Assembly (NCBI RefSeq): GCF_019059575.1
Contig: NW_024882932.1
Location: 98,370-162,369, forward strand
Direction of reading: 5' to 3'
DNA length: 64,000 bases
From: Amphibalanus amphitrite
Taxonomy: Eukaryota; Arthropoda; Thecostraca; Balanomorpha; Balanidae
Shown here: piece by piece, positions 47,480 to 58,617 of the stretch
Position numbering within the stretch: position 1 is the stretch's first letter
Layout of the letters: every line of letters starts with the position of its first letter
The notes under the pieces: model-generated
Databases searched by the model: none
Seen by the model: only the letters and a program-made list of their open reading frames with translations
Told to the model about the DNA's origin: nothing
Translations under genes and position numbers: made by a program

Positions 47480-48659
47480 TTAACCCGCGCCGGGCCGGTG
47501 CTCTGAGATTCCGCGCCGGGCCGCGGGGGGGTGTTTGAACACCCCCCCCCTTCTAACTCGGCTCCTGGGCCACGTAGCGACACGCGGTAAGCGGCAATCG
47601 AAAGAACGTCAAAAATAAGGACGAAAACACTTCGGTCATTTTTTGGGTCAGGTCAAAGGTCAGGTCACCAGAGGTCACCAAAGGTAAAATGTTGACTATT
47701 TCAACATTTTGGAAACTGCCAACGGCTATCTCGGGAACCGATAGAGCTACAGCGCCGCAAAAAAGCGCATTCGATAGCCCTTTTACAGACCTTTCTGAGT
47801 AATGTTCTCAGATTTGACCTCAGGTCAACGGTTTAGCCTCCAGAGGGCAAAAACTCCAAAAATAGCCGTTTTTACGAAAAACGTTTTTTCGGCAATAACT
47901 TTTGACTCAAAAGAGCTATGACATTACTTTTGCCAGCATCGTGTTCCTCTCGTCGAGCCGCGTCGAATGAACTATACTTTGACCTTGAAAGGTCAACTTG
48001 AAAATTTGACCTCAGGTCAAGGTCATAACCTGACCGGAAAAGGTCATGTTGCATATCAGTCGATCCGCAACGTCGAGCCGAACACATCTAAGGCGTTTTC
48101 AGCGCTCTAGCACGCCTCTATCAGAAGTTATCATCGAAAAACTGTTAGATTCTGTTCGTGACCTGAGATGACCTCGGGGACATAGCGAGGGGTCACAGTT
48201 GCCATTTTCTGGTTCATTGTGTCTATTCTACCTACATCTCGATGGTTGAGAGTGTCTAGAATAGCGTTCGTGCAAAACAGATGCTTTTCAATTTTCTCCC
48301 ATTGACTTATAATGGTGAGGCCGCAAAATTGACCTGACCTTAGGTCACCGATATCAAAATTCCGAGATATACATTTTATAGATAGTGTTGCTCTAATCAA
48401 TCGCTGAAAGTTTCAAGGCAATCGTTCCGTCGGTGTAGCTATGACGAGCATTCTTATTTTTTCTGAGGTGAGGTCACTTGGCGTGACCTGGTGGCCTGAC
48501 CTAAGGTGACCTGGGTCTGAAATTTTCACAACATGTGCGGAAAAGATGCACGAAAAGGTGTGCCAAAAACGGCGGCGCTCCGCGCCGCCGTTTTTGAGAT
48601 ATCTGCGAAAAACCACAAGGGGGGGTGTTCAAACACCCCCCCGGCCCGGCGCGGGTTAA
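47480..48659. mobile_element. TTAA element, family G, full length
   Basis: TTAACCCGCGCCGGGCCGG at 47480 and CCGGCCCGGCGCGGGTTAA at 48659 are exact inverted ends. Subterminal hairpins GGGGTGTTTGAACACCCC and GGGGTGTTCAAACACCCC flank the interior, which is dense in TGACCT/AGGTCA. E1 at 22731-22755 preserves the empty TTAA site. Confidence 0.88.
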
Positions 48660-49103
48660 GTGCGTCGTAATACGCATAGTCGCATAGCAAGTAAATGATA
48701 GGCGCTGTCTTGGGCATAGGACATTTTAACAAATGCTTTAGCGCAATTGATAGGTAGAATAATTGGCAAATGGAGACGCGAAAGTTAACTACGCTCGCCA
48801 AGCCGCGCGATGGTCCATGCTTCCACCCCGCCTCACTCCCCAGCCCTCGCCAGCCGCCGCGCCGCGCCGACCCGAGCCATGCCTCCGGGCTCGGCCCTCA
48901 CCGCTGCGCTGACGTCACAGGCGGCCCACATCACCTTCCAGACACCGACCCAGACCGGTGTCATACGGTGTGGGTAGGCTGTGCCGCTTGACAAGTAAGT
49001 GAAGCGGCACAGTCTACCGGTACCAGGCGGCTGCTGCCAATGCTGAGCCATAGGAACCCGGTGGATAAAGAGTTGTGGAACATCAATCTGCCCACGAGTG
49101 TAC

Positions 49104-49620
49104 CTCCAACTGACTTGTGCACGGCACCCTACTAACTGGTCTCTAGCGATGTGCCAAATTTGGGCACAATCGGCCCAGCCGTTCTCGGGATCTGGAAGCG
49201 GCACCCTGCACGTGCGCACGTGCAAAATGGGTCCCAACTGACTTGTGCACGGCACCCTACTAACCGGTCCCTAACCGTGTACCAAATTTGAGCGCAATCG
49301 GTCCAGCCGTTCCCGAGATCTGGAAACGACCCCTGCACGTGCGCACGTGCAGCAGCACCCCAACTCTGGCACATGTATATGCAGTGCCTAGTGGGTGCCT
49401 ACCTACATGCCAACTTTCAGCGCAATCGGCCAAGTAGTTACCGAGATATTGCAACAATTACAAAACTGACACCTCTTCGTTTTGCACGTGGCACGTGCAT
49501 AAGGGGTCACCCACATGCATCGGGAATAGTGCAATACTTGGTAGAAGGAATGGAGCTACCCTACAAAAATTACCGCATGTAAATCGGTCAAGTGGTTGCT
49601 GAGATATAAGCCTCGCAAAA
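49104..49620 (-). repeat. CACGTGCGCACGTGC satellite, divergent
   Basis: Units with CCAAATTTG(A/G)GC(A/G)CAATCGG and GCACGTGCGCACGTGC recur at about 115-130 bp, related to the 129-bp satellite at 34723-35600. E2 was inserted in this array. Confidence 0.65.
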
Positions 49621-49630
49621 GCGTGACCAC

Positions 49631-49656
49631 GGCCGGCCGGCCGGCCGGCCGGCCGC
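49631..49656. repeat. (GGCC)n simple repeat
   Basis: Six consecutive GGCC units, self-complementary. Confidence 0.9.
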
Positions 49657-50681
49657 TCATACTCAGAAATTTCCGTTAATCTAAGGAAAGACTACGCTCG
49701 CTTCGCTCGCTCCGTAAAAAAGGCATACCTCAAACACAGTTTAATTCACATCCGCTCGTGTGCATACTTGTTTTTACCTATACCTTCTCGCATCATAATA
49801 TATCACTTCAGTGCTTAACCTTCAACGGAATTTTGGGTTTTCTGCATATACCCCGGCCGAGGGGGGGGGGGGCGATTACGACCCCTCTCCGTCTTTTTGC
49901 CTCTAATTGAGCTAGCGCCTTGCGGATAAAACTGAGCGCGTGCGTCGTATGAGATGCAGCAACTGGTACCCGAGTTGGATGTCTCAGGTCCACCGATAAA
50001 CTCTGAGGTCAGTATAAGTGCTCCAAGTCGCGGGATCGGTTTTTGGTAAACAACTTCACCTTAAGTGGTTACAGAGCCAAGAGTTTTGCATGCTCAAACG
50101 CGTCGAATAGTTAACGCTTTGTTTTTGTTGAGGTCAATTTAAGGTGTTTACCTCAGGTCATGTCAGGGCAGAGCCACTCAGGCCACGAGGCTGACTCAAG
50201 GTCATATCGCTTCTTCGATGCGGTAGGCCCTTACAAGTCCACTGGTGGCTTCCCGACTCGCTAGCTCAATTTGATCGGGACTTTTTGGTGAAATCTCCTG
50301 TGACCTTAGTGACGTCATAAATGAAGTCGCCTTACTTTAAGAATGGAAAAGTGAATGCTGGGGCTTGCAAAAATTGTATAAAATCGCGAATTCATGCGCT
50401 TGAGACAGCTTTAGATGGCTCCCGGCGCCAAAATAACAGTTTTCATATTTCCCAATTGATTAATAATCGTGAGGTTGCGTGACCGACCTGACTTCAGGTG
50501 ACTCTTAAGAAAAATACGAGATAGCTACACACAAGTTGTGAGGCCTCTGGGATATAGCACTAGATCATATAAGCTTCATTCCCCGTTGAAAAGTCCCCTG
50601 GCACGAAGGGTGCTGCGACGTCGCGACATTTTGGGGCCTTACAGAGGTTCACTTTTGACGCCATTGGTCAACGGCCTGACC

Positions 50682-52362
50682 TCAACCTTCGCACTGTAGG
50701 AGGGTGTCGAACAGACCTCCTACCCTCAGTTTTTCGCAAATAACTCGCGCAAAAAGCGGCTGATTGCGGCGAAACTTTCAGTACCCTCGAGTTATTCAAT
50801 ATTACGCCTATCCTATAATTTGCATGACCCTTACTCAAAAGACCTTTGACTTGTGACCTGTTTTCCGAGACCATGTTTTGCCGGAATTGCGTTTTGGCGT
50901 ATTTCGAGTAGAACGCGTTTTATTGTCTTTTTGTGGCTTTAAGCGATTAAACATGTGAAAGGATGTTGATCGCATGGATTCTGTGGGTATCAAGGTCACG
51001 TGAAGATCAGTCAGGTCACTGACCTTTGATGACCTTTGTTCACTCTTTCGAGTTCTACATGTTTCTAGGGTAGATTTTGGAGTTGATTTCGCATTTAGAA
51101 ACCGTTTGAACATTTAAGAAGTAGTTTTGGTTCACTCGTAACATGTGACCTGACCTGACCTGACCCGACCTGGCCTAAATGCACGAAAACATCATCTGTG
51201 ATCAAAACTAACTTGAATTTCGTGATCAGCACCCAGCAAAACCCTATAACAGCTTCACTTTACGAAGCTCTAACAGGTCCCGATTCCCCGACTTTTGAGC
51301 TATATTGACCTGTCAACCAATGACCTAGGACCTTAACCCTCGCCGGCGCAGGCCATTTTGCGTCCTTCGACGGCACAAGGGGGTTGGTATGACCCTCCCC
51401 CCCTCGCGTTTGGCCCCTGATCGAGCTAGAGCTTCGCGAAAAAAAAAAACGAGCGTGTTGCCCATCACGAGAGGAAGCCGATGATACCCAATTTTAAGGT
51501 CCTAGGTCATCGGGTGACCTTCCAGGTCAGGTCAATGACCCAAAAACCGGGAAAATCGGGACCTGTTAGAAAGTCGTAAAGTGTGGCTGCTATGTGGTTT
51601 TCCGGGGTGCTGATCACGAATATCGTATTAGTTTTGATCAGAGATAATGTCTTTAAGCATTTAGACCAGGTCGGGTCAGGTCAGGTCAGGTCAGGTCAAC
51701 CGGTAGGGGTTGTGACGGGTATTCGTAATACATACGTGTCAACCGCCTCTGACAGCGTAAATGTTCAAATGGTTGCTAAATTCAAATTCAGCTCCAAAAA
51801 CTAGCCTAGAAGCATGTAAAACTCGAAAAAGTGAACCGAGGTCACCCGAGGTCACCAAAGGTCAATGACCTGACCTGACCTTCAGCTGACCTTGAAACCC
51901 ACCCTAATGTATGGGAGCAACATCAAATCACATGTTTGAACGTTTGAAACCACGAAAAGCTTGCAAACGCGCGGCTAATGCGAGCCGACATACGCCGAAT
52001 CGCGATTCCGGCCAAACATGGTCTCGGAAAAGAGGTCACAGGTCAAAGGTCATTTGGGTCAGGGTCAAAAATTTTCAGGGTAGGTGTAAAATTGATCAAT
52101 GCGAGGGTACCGAAAGTTTCGCCGCGATCGGCCGCTTTTTACGCGAGTTATTCGCGAAAAACCTTAGGGGGGTTGCATCAACCCCCCTGTGCCGGCGATG
52201 GTTAAAATTGGGTATCATCGGCCTCTTCTCGTCACGGGCAACACGCTCTTTTTCGGCGAAGCTCTAGCTCGATTAGGGGCTGAACGGCAAAGGGGTCCAA
52301 CGGACCCTCCTCCCCCTCTTTACGACAGACGCTGGCAAAACACCAATATGGGCGAGGGTGAA
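50682..52362 (+). mobile_element. TTAA element, family B, split by C3 (B3)
   Basis: The decayed left end TCAACCTTCGCACTGTAGG is at 50682 and the right end CAATATGGGCGAGGGTGAA at 52362. Aligns with B2; C3 interrupts it at the ACCTTAAAATT site. The TTAA duplications have each lost a base. Confidence 0.7.
51333..52205 (+). mobile_element. TTAA element, family C, full length (C3)
   Basis: TTAACCCTCGCCGGCGCAGG at 51333 and CTGTGCCGGCGATGGTTAA at 52205. It has its own AATTTTAAGGTCC motif (51492-51504), GGTCAGGTCAGGTCAGGTCA at 51679-51698, and a right hairpin GGGGGGTTGCATCAACCCCCC. Removing it rejoins B3 exactly. Confidence 0.88.
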
Positions 52363-52506
52363 AATACAGCTGCTGTCATAAAAATTCAGCTTGAACCAAA
52401 GGTCAGGCTTGCCAAATTTCAGCTCTCGCAGCTATCAACAAAAATAAACTTTTGGAGGCGGCACCCGCCTCCCCCCCCCCTCCTCTCGGCCACTGCCAGC
52501 GAGGTT

Positions 52507-53249
52507 GCGTATCATACATGTTACAAAGCATCATATCAAGATGACACACCCCAGCAGCCTGAACAAAAACTTTTTACCCACGCTAGTCTATCGGCACCAT
52601 AGCACATGGTCGAGACTGTCGTCAGCCACGGACGCGCACTCGACCAACCCTCTGAGCCCGTTGACTGCGGGTGACCTTGACATGTCTAGCCTGATCGGCG
52701 GCCGGCCGCTGTCGTGCGGTCGTTACACGCGGAGGGGAGAGAGACACAAAGTTCTACGTTATAGCTGACCTCTGACCTTTCCCTGCGCCCTGGTCACCGA
52801 CCCCGCTCCATGTCGCTGGGCGGTGGCATGGCGGTGGAAACCGGTTCTAGCCTCTACACATGCCACCATTCTAACCCTCCCCTCCCCACGCTACTACGCG
52901 GCGTGGAGTACGCTCGTGCGTAACTGGGCGGAGCAAGGGGTCACGCGATACAGGGGCGGAACTGGTTGCCCTCCCGCTCGCCGAGCGACCAACGACTAAT
53001 ACCCTGGAGAACCGTACCTAAAGACAATGCGGTAGATTCTGTCTCGTTACTCATTAAATGCACCATAGCCTGTAGGAAAACGGTCAGCGGAGAAGCTTGC
53101 TATAAATTATTGAAAATAAGATGCTTTAAATTTTGTAGGGAAAACATTCTGCAGGATCTTAATTTGTAGCTAGAAGGAGTGCTTATCGTTTTATACATAC
53201 ACCGATCTGCATTGCATTCTTTCCGTCCTTATTCTCTCCGCGCGAGACA
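52507..53249. other. No gene seen
   Basis: Mixed-composition sequence; GGTTCTAGCCTCTACACATG (52841-52860) echoes repeat S. No coding homology. Confidence 0.35.
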
Positions 53250-53639
53250 CGACACATATTCATGCAAGGGAAGGTGCGTTAGCGTGTGTCTTCTTCTTCC
53301 AGTCCTTTGCAGAGCTCCGCGTCCCTCTGAGCCCGAGCGGCGAATGACCGGTCCCGGTGTCGCGGCGCGGTGGGCGGGGCTTAGCTGCGGCGCAACAGCT
53401 GACGCTGCTACGCCGTGCTAGCCTCTACCACGGCGCAGAGTTTTCCGATCACTTTTTACCATTACAAGTCAATGACAAGTGCCCTTCATTTTGACATTTT
53501 GTTAAAAGACCATATTAGTAAAAATTAGGTAGGGCCTTGAAACTCATTGTGTCAAAGTTTGGTTGAAATCAAGCGTTTAGGTAACGAGAAAGAGCCAAAA
53601 AGGACTGTTCCAGGTGGTCTGAAATGCAATTTCAGACCA
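53250..53639 (+). repeat. Dispersed repeat S, copy 4
   Basis: GC-rich head with GTGGGCGGGGCTTAGCTGCG, GCTAGCCTCTACC, then TTACAAGTCAATGACAAGTG and a tail matching 42890-43000 inverted. It abuts a mariner end. Confidence 0.5.
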
Positions 53640-54360
53640 CTGGTCGTTCAATAAGTGAGGTAAAATCGCATTTATTTCAGTCCACCTTTGGTGTAACGAC
53701 ATGAAACTTGCAACATATGTTAATTGAAATATTGTCTTCAAAATGGCTATAAGCATTTGGTAGCAGGTCCCATCGGTCAACCACCCCAGCCTTCAGAACT
53801 CGCACCTACTTCCAATTACCGTTCAGGCGCACGTGCTTATCTCAGCACTCCACCAAACACTGAAAACCCGCTCGGAAAACTCCTTATTGATGTTTTTTAC
53901 CATGTCTTTTTATTTTCTTGATTGCCTCATCCGTAAAAAGTTATTCCCTGAAACAGAACGTCTTCCGGCGATCCGAACAGATTGAAGCTGGACGGCGCCA
54001 GATCAGGGCTATACTCCAGCATTCCTGTACTGAAAGAGCAAAGCCACCCCCGCACTGATGCCTAGTCGGGCATCCTTCTGTTGTTGAGTGAACTCTTTTG
54101 GTATCCATCTCAGGCAGACCTTGAAAATATTTAACGTATCAGATGATGCCTGTAGCTGATTCGACAGAACACTTCACTCCGTAAATGAAGTCAGTCAAGC
54201 GAATGCTTTGGGTCTCCATCATCACCTCGCTGATTTCACGGATGGTGCCAGATCCAGAGGGTCCTGCAAGCATAGGTCTGCCTGCGGTAGAATTTTGTCT
54301 CTTACACTGCCGTATCACTACCCACTTCCCACCACTAAGCATTGTGAATGGTCATGTGGC
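53640..54360 (-). pseudogene. Mariner transposase, internally deleted
   Basis: Minus-strand translation gives RWIPKEFTQQQKDARLGIS (about 54045-54120), then jumps to LEYSPDLAPSSFNLFGSPED (about 53960-54020), the end of the mariner catalytic domain with the final Asp of the DD34D triad. The stretch with the first two Asp residues is missing. Frames differ between blocks. GGTCGTTCAATAA near 53642 resembles a mariner inverted end. Inactive. Confidence 0.75.
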
Positions 54361-54612
54361 GTCATCAGGGTACAATTTGCTGCCGACGCCGGTTTCGAGA
54401 TGAACTCGATGAGCTAACGGGCGAAGCAAAGTATTTTCACTAAAACGGAAAAAAAAATCTTAGTATGAGCGGCCCGACCTGTAACGATTTTGAGAGGTTT
54501 ATATAAAAGTAACCACTGCACAGGGCTGATTGACCTGCGGTCTGTTTTTTTTTCTTTCTTTTTTTGCTGGGCAGCCTAATATCCCTTCTACGCCGTAATT
54601 AACTTCTATTCA

Positions 54613-54825
54613 CAGGGCTGCGGAGTCGATGAATTTTTTAGGACTGACTCCGACTCCGGCTCCGCACACCTGGCAGGGCCGAGGAGGCGGCAGATTTTCG
54701 GTGACTCCGACTCCGGTCTCGGTTTCCAAAATCGACTACGACTCCGACTGCGACTCCGGTCACAGCTGTCGACTCCAACCGATTCCGACTTCGGCTTCGA
54801 CTCCCACTCCGACTCCGCAGCCCTG
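54613..54825. mobile_element. hAT MITE made of GACTCC hexamers
   Basis: CAGGGCTGCGGAGTCG at the left and CGACTCCGCAGCCCTG-type end at the right (213 bp). The interior is degenerate (GACTCC)n. Flanks TCTATTCA and TATATTTA agree at 6 of 8 positions, a plausible worn duplication. Confidence 0.7.
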
Positions 54826-54959
54826 TATATTTATAAATCTAAAGGCGTCTGTCGTGGCACGTGCCATGTGAAAAGTTAAGGGTGCTCAAATTCTTTTCCT
54901 TAAGTATAGAGCTTTCGAAAGACCTATAGTAAAGGTCTTTCAAAAGGATATATATTATT

Positions 54960-55863
54960 ACATATCTTACCAGCGCTGGGGAAAGGGGGTTGGGGGGTTG
55001 GACGTATCCTGCGTTTTTCGCAGATATTGAGTAAAAAAAAAACGGCAGCGCAGAGCAAAACCGTCTTCGCCACACCTATTAATGCAAGTTTCCCGCACAT
55101 ACTGTGAAAGTTTCAAGCCCATGCCTCTCAAGGTTAGGTCACCAGGTAGGTCACGTAAAGTGACCTCGCCTCAGAAAAAAATTAAAATGCTCGTCATAGC
55201 CACATTGACTGAACGATCGCCTTGAAACTTTGAGCGATTGATAAGAGCGATGTGCATTAAATTTTAATTTCGTAATTTTGATATCGCTGAGCTAAGTTTA
55301 GGACAATCTGCGACCTCTCTATTTTTGTTCAGTTGGAGAAAATTGAAATACGTATTACCTACAAGACAAACGGTATTCTAAACACTCAAATATCATGACA
55401 CCAGTAAACTTGACACACTGAATAAGACAATAGCACATGGGAACCTTACTTATGTCCCCGAGGCCATCGCAGGTCATGAAAGTTCCCCGGCGGATTTTGC
55501 CTTTGATTAGAGCGATGAAAACATCTTCGATGTGCTTGGGTCGACGATGCGCATTGACTGATGCGCAACATGACCTCTTCCGGACAGGTCATGACCTTGA
55601 ACTTGTTCGTTCCTTGCTTGAGTCAAAAGTGTTTAAAAGTCTATCGAACGCGCTTTTCTACGGCACTGCATCAATATTGGTTCATTTAAGTTATACGCCG
55701 GTGTTTCAGAAAATGTTTAAATATGCACCACATTACCTTTGTTGACATCTGGTGACCTAACCGTTAACCTGACCTATAAACTGATCGAATTATTTTCGTC
55801 TTGATTTTGAACGTTGTTTCAAATGTCGCTTACCGTGTGTTGCTACGTGGCCCATAGACTGAG
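54960..55863. mobile_element. TTAA element, family G-like fragment
   Basis: Sequence from 55100 to about 55400 aligns inverted with G at 48300-48500 (AAAATGCTCGTCATAGC, CCTTGAAACTTT). A GGGGGTTGGGGGGTTGG run sits at 54983-55000. Ends not preserved. Confidence 0.5.
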
Positions 55864-57368
55864 TTAACCCTCGCCCGTATTGTTGTATAGCCAGCCACGA
55901 ACGTATAGGGGAGGGGGGGTCGTTGGATACCCCTTGCCGTTTGGCCTCTGATGGACTTAGAGCTTCGCGGACAAAACGAGCGTGTTGTTGGTGACGAGAG
56001 GAAACAAAAAATGTCTATTTTTAACCCTCGCCGGCACAGGCCATTTTGAGTCCTTCGACGGCACAAGGGGGGGTGGTACGACCCCCCCTCGCGTTTGGCC
56101 CCTGATCGAGCTAGAGCTTCGCGGAAAAAAACGAGCGTGTTGCCCGTCACGAGACGAAGCCGATGATACCCAATTTTAAGGTCCTAGGTCATCGGGTGAC
56201 CTTCCAGGTCAGGTCAATGACCCGAAAACCGGGAAAATCGGGACCTGTTAGAAAGTCGTAAAGTGTGGCTGCTATGTGGTTTTTCGGGGTGCTGATCACG
56301 AATATAGTGTTAGTTTTGATGAGAGATGATGTCTTTAAGCATTTAGACCAGGTCGGGTCAGGTCAGGTCAGGTCAACCGGTAGGGGTTGTGACGGGTATT
56401 CGTAATACGTGTCAACCGCCTCGGACAGCTTCGTAACATGTTACGAAGGCACCAAAACTACTTCTTAAATGTTCAAATGGTTACTAAATTCGAATTCAGC
56501 TCCAAAAACTAGCCAAGAAACATGTAAAACTCGAAAAAGTGAACCGAGGTCACCCGAGGTCACCAAAGGTCAATGACCTGACCTGACCTTCAGGTGACCT
56601 TGACACCCACCCTAATGCATGGGAGCAACATCAAATCACATGTTTGAACATTTGAAACCACGAAAAGCTTGCAAACGCGCGTCTAATGCGAGCCGACAAG
56701 CGCCGAACCGCGATTTCGGCCAAACATGGTCACAGAAAAGAGTCACAGGTCAAAGGTCATTGGGGTCAGTCAGGGTCATGAAATTTTCAGGGTAGGTGTA
56801 AAATTGATCAATGCGAGGGTACTGAAAGTTTCGTCGCGATGGGCCGCTTTTTACGCGAGTTATTCGCGAAAAACCTTGGGGGGGTTGCATCAACCCCCCC
56901 CCCCCCTGTGCCGGCGAGGGTTAAGGTCCTAGATCATAAGTTGACCTTCCAGGTCAGGTCAATGACCCCAAAAATCGGAACAATGGAAACTGTAAGCTAG
57001 AACGTCGTAAAGTGTGGCTGCTAGTTTTTTTCGGGGTGCTAATCACAAATATCATGTTAGGTTTGATCAAATCTTCACGCATTTAGGCCAGGTCGGGTCA
57101 GGTCAGGTCAGGTCAACCAGTAGGTTCTTGCCGGGTGTCATAGTAGGTGTCAACTGCCACTCACAGCTCCGCAACATGTTACAAAGGCACCAAAACTGCT
57201 TCTTAAATGTTCAAATGGATGCTAAATTCTAAATGAGTTCCAAAAACTGTCCTAGACACGTGTAAAACTCGAAAAGTGAATCAAGGTCACCGAAGTTCAA
57301 TGACCTAACCTGAGTTTCACGTGACCTTGACACCAACCTTGACACCTACCTTTAACAATCCTGAAAAT
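55864..57368 (-). mobile_element. TTAA element, family B, inverted, split by C4 (B4)
   Basis: The B right end is seen inverted: TTAACCCTCGCCCGTATTG at 55864. B sequence resumes at 56925 (GGTCCTAGATCATAAG) and runs to about 57368, where another element begins. The far end is lost. Confidence 0.7.
56021..56924 (+). mobile_element. TTAA element, family C, full length (C4)
   Basis: TTAACCCTCGCCGGCACAGG at 56021 and CTGTGCCGGCGAGGGTTAA at 56924, 904 bp. Same strand as C3, but its B host is inverted, so it entered the same B site in the opposite relative orientation. Confidence 0.88.
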
Positions 57369-58516
57369 CAGTGGGGGAAACTGTGGTCAAATCTTCTATT
57401 TTTGGAAGCCTTCCATTTTTGGAAGGACCTTCCATAAATGGGTATGCATTTTCCAAAAATGGAAGGCTTCCAAAATTGGAAGGTCTAATCTCAGTGTTCC
57501 CAACTGTGATTCACATTCTTTGATTTAAGTTACGGCCTTTTTAAATGTGTAACATTAATAGTTGATTTTGCCATTTATGATCATTGATATAAGGAGAAGC
57601 AGCAGTGCTAGTGTTGGTAATACAGGCATGCTATGTCAATGTACATAGTGATATAATAGCATGGTGTCCTGGCGCACTGCTCTCTTTTTCTACTTCTAGA
57701 GGACACATAGAAATTCAGAAGAGAAAACAGCTGGTCAATAACCAACCAGGAGGAACACAGCTATAGCCCTGACAAAAAATGGTTTAAATTAAACTTACTA
57801 TTCCTCATATAAATTGAAGATTCATGCTCCTTCGATAGAAAGTAACACGAAAAACGGCGCAGCAACGCCTATTTAATTCGTCCCATATTCCGGAAAAAAA
57901 CATTGAAAAATGACGAGACCTCCACCCAAATGTTTGGCAAAAGCCTTAAAAAATTGAAATCAACCACACAATATGCTAATAAATGCAGAAAACGGCAACA
58001 AATACAAGTTTTACTCGCCACTACACTCCCGAAACCGCCGCACTCTGTCCAGACAATTCCGCACTGTAAATAAAGTCGGCGGTATCGAACAAGCATGGCC
58101 CGTCACTAAAGTACTTTTAAGGATATTTACTTTTCGTTTTTGATGCTTTTTGCTTACAAAATGTTTGATAAAGTCTTATAAAACCATCGTTTGTCGGTAA
58201 ATTTTTGTCAATTTTCCACGACTCATTACTTTGAAAAATTACCTAAAATACATCCACGCTAGGATTTAGGCATCCACGCTAGATTATGGACACTTCACTA
58301 TGGCGAATAGAAAGCGACCAGGGGCGATAGTCGCATTTGCCTCATGTTCGGCGGAAATCGGTAAGTTCCAACATATGCGCAACATTTTCTATATTTGGGT
58401 ACGATGACGTCGTCAGCGTACCCATTTTTGGAAGGTGCGTACCCATATATAGAAAATCCTTCCAAAAATGGAAGGCTTTCTAAAAATGGAAGATTTGACC
58501 ACAGTTTCCCCGACTG
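57369..58516. mobile_element. TIR element with TTGGAAGG repeats
   Basis: CAGTGGGGGAAACTGTGG at 57369 and CCACAGTTTCCCCGACTG at 58516 are inverted ends, extended inward by GTCAAATCTTC. AAAT occurs at both flanks (57365-57368 and 58517-58520), possibly the target duplication. Both inner edges carry TTTTTGGAAGGCTTCC motifs. No coding sequence; superfamily unknown. Confidence 0.65.
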
Positions 58517-58617
58517 AAATGGCTAATTCATTCATAGTCCCTGTGCTTTAGAACGGCCTGGTCGGGTCGCGCCAGACTGTCTGGATCGGCTTCTGGCCGA
58601 GACATAGCTTCGGGCTA

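Larger units (their letters stand above)
46185..49099. mobile_element. Fold-back element E2, TSD GTAC, holding G
   Basis: ACTCGTGGGCAGATTGATG at 46185 and the inverted copy ending CCCACGAGT at 49099, flanked by GTAC (46181-46184 and 49100-49103). Same arms as E1. An ATGT tetranucleotide run (46403-46431) followed by about 50 bp of extra sequence interrupts the left arm, and G interrupts the right arm. Confidence 0.85.
49815..52506 (+). mobile_element. TTAA element, family D, outer of a triple nest (D3)
   Basis: The left end TTAACCTTCAACGG starts at 49815 with a G-run at 49861-49872. D sequence continues in register to 50681 and resumes at 52363. The right end is a GGAGGCGGCACCCGCCTCC hairpin (52454-52472) and a decayed terminus near 52506. 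Confidence 0.65.

Noticed and set aside
49631-49656. Possible CpG-island-like control element
   Set aside because: Only a short (GGCC)n simple repeat without neighbouring promoter features.
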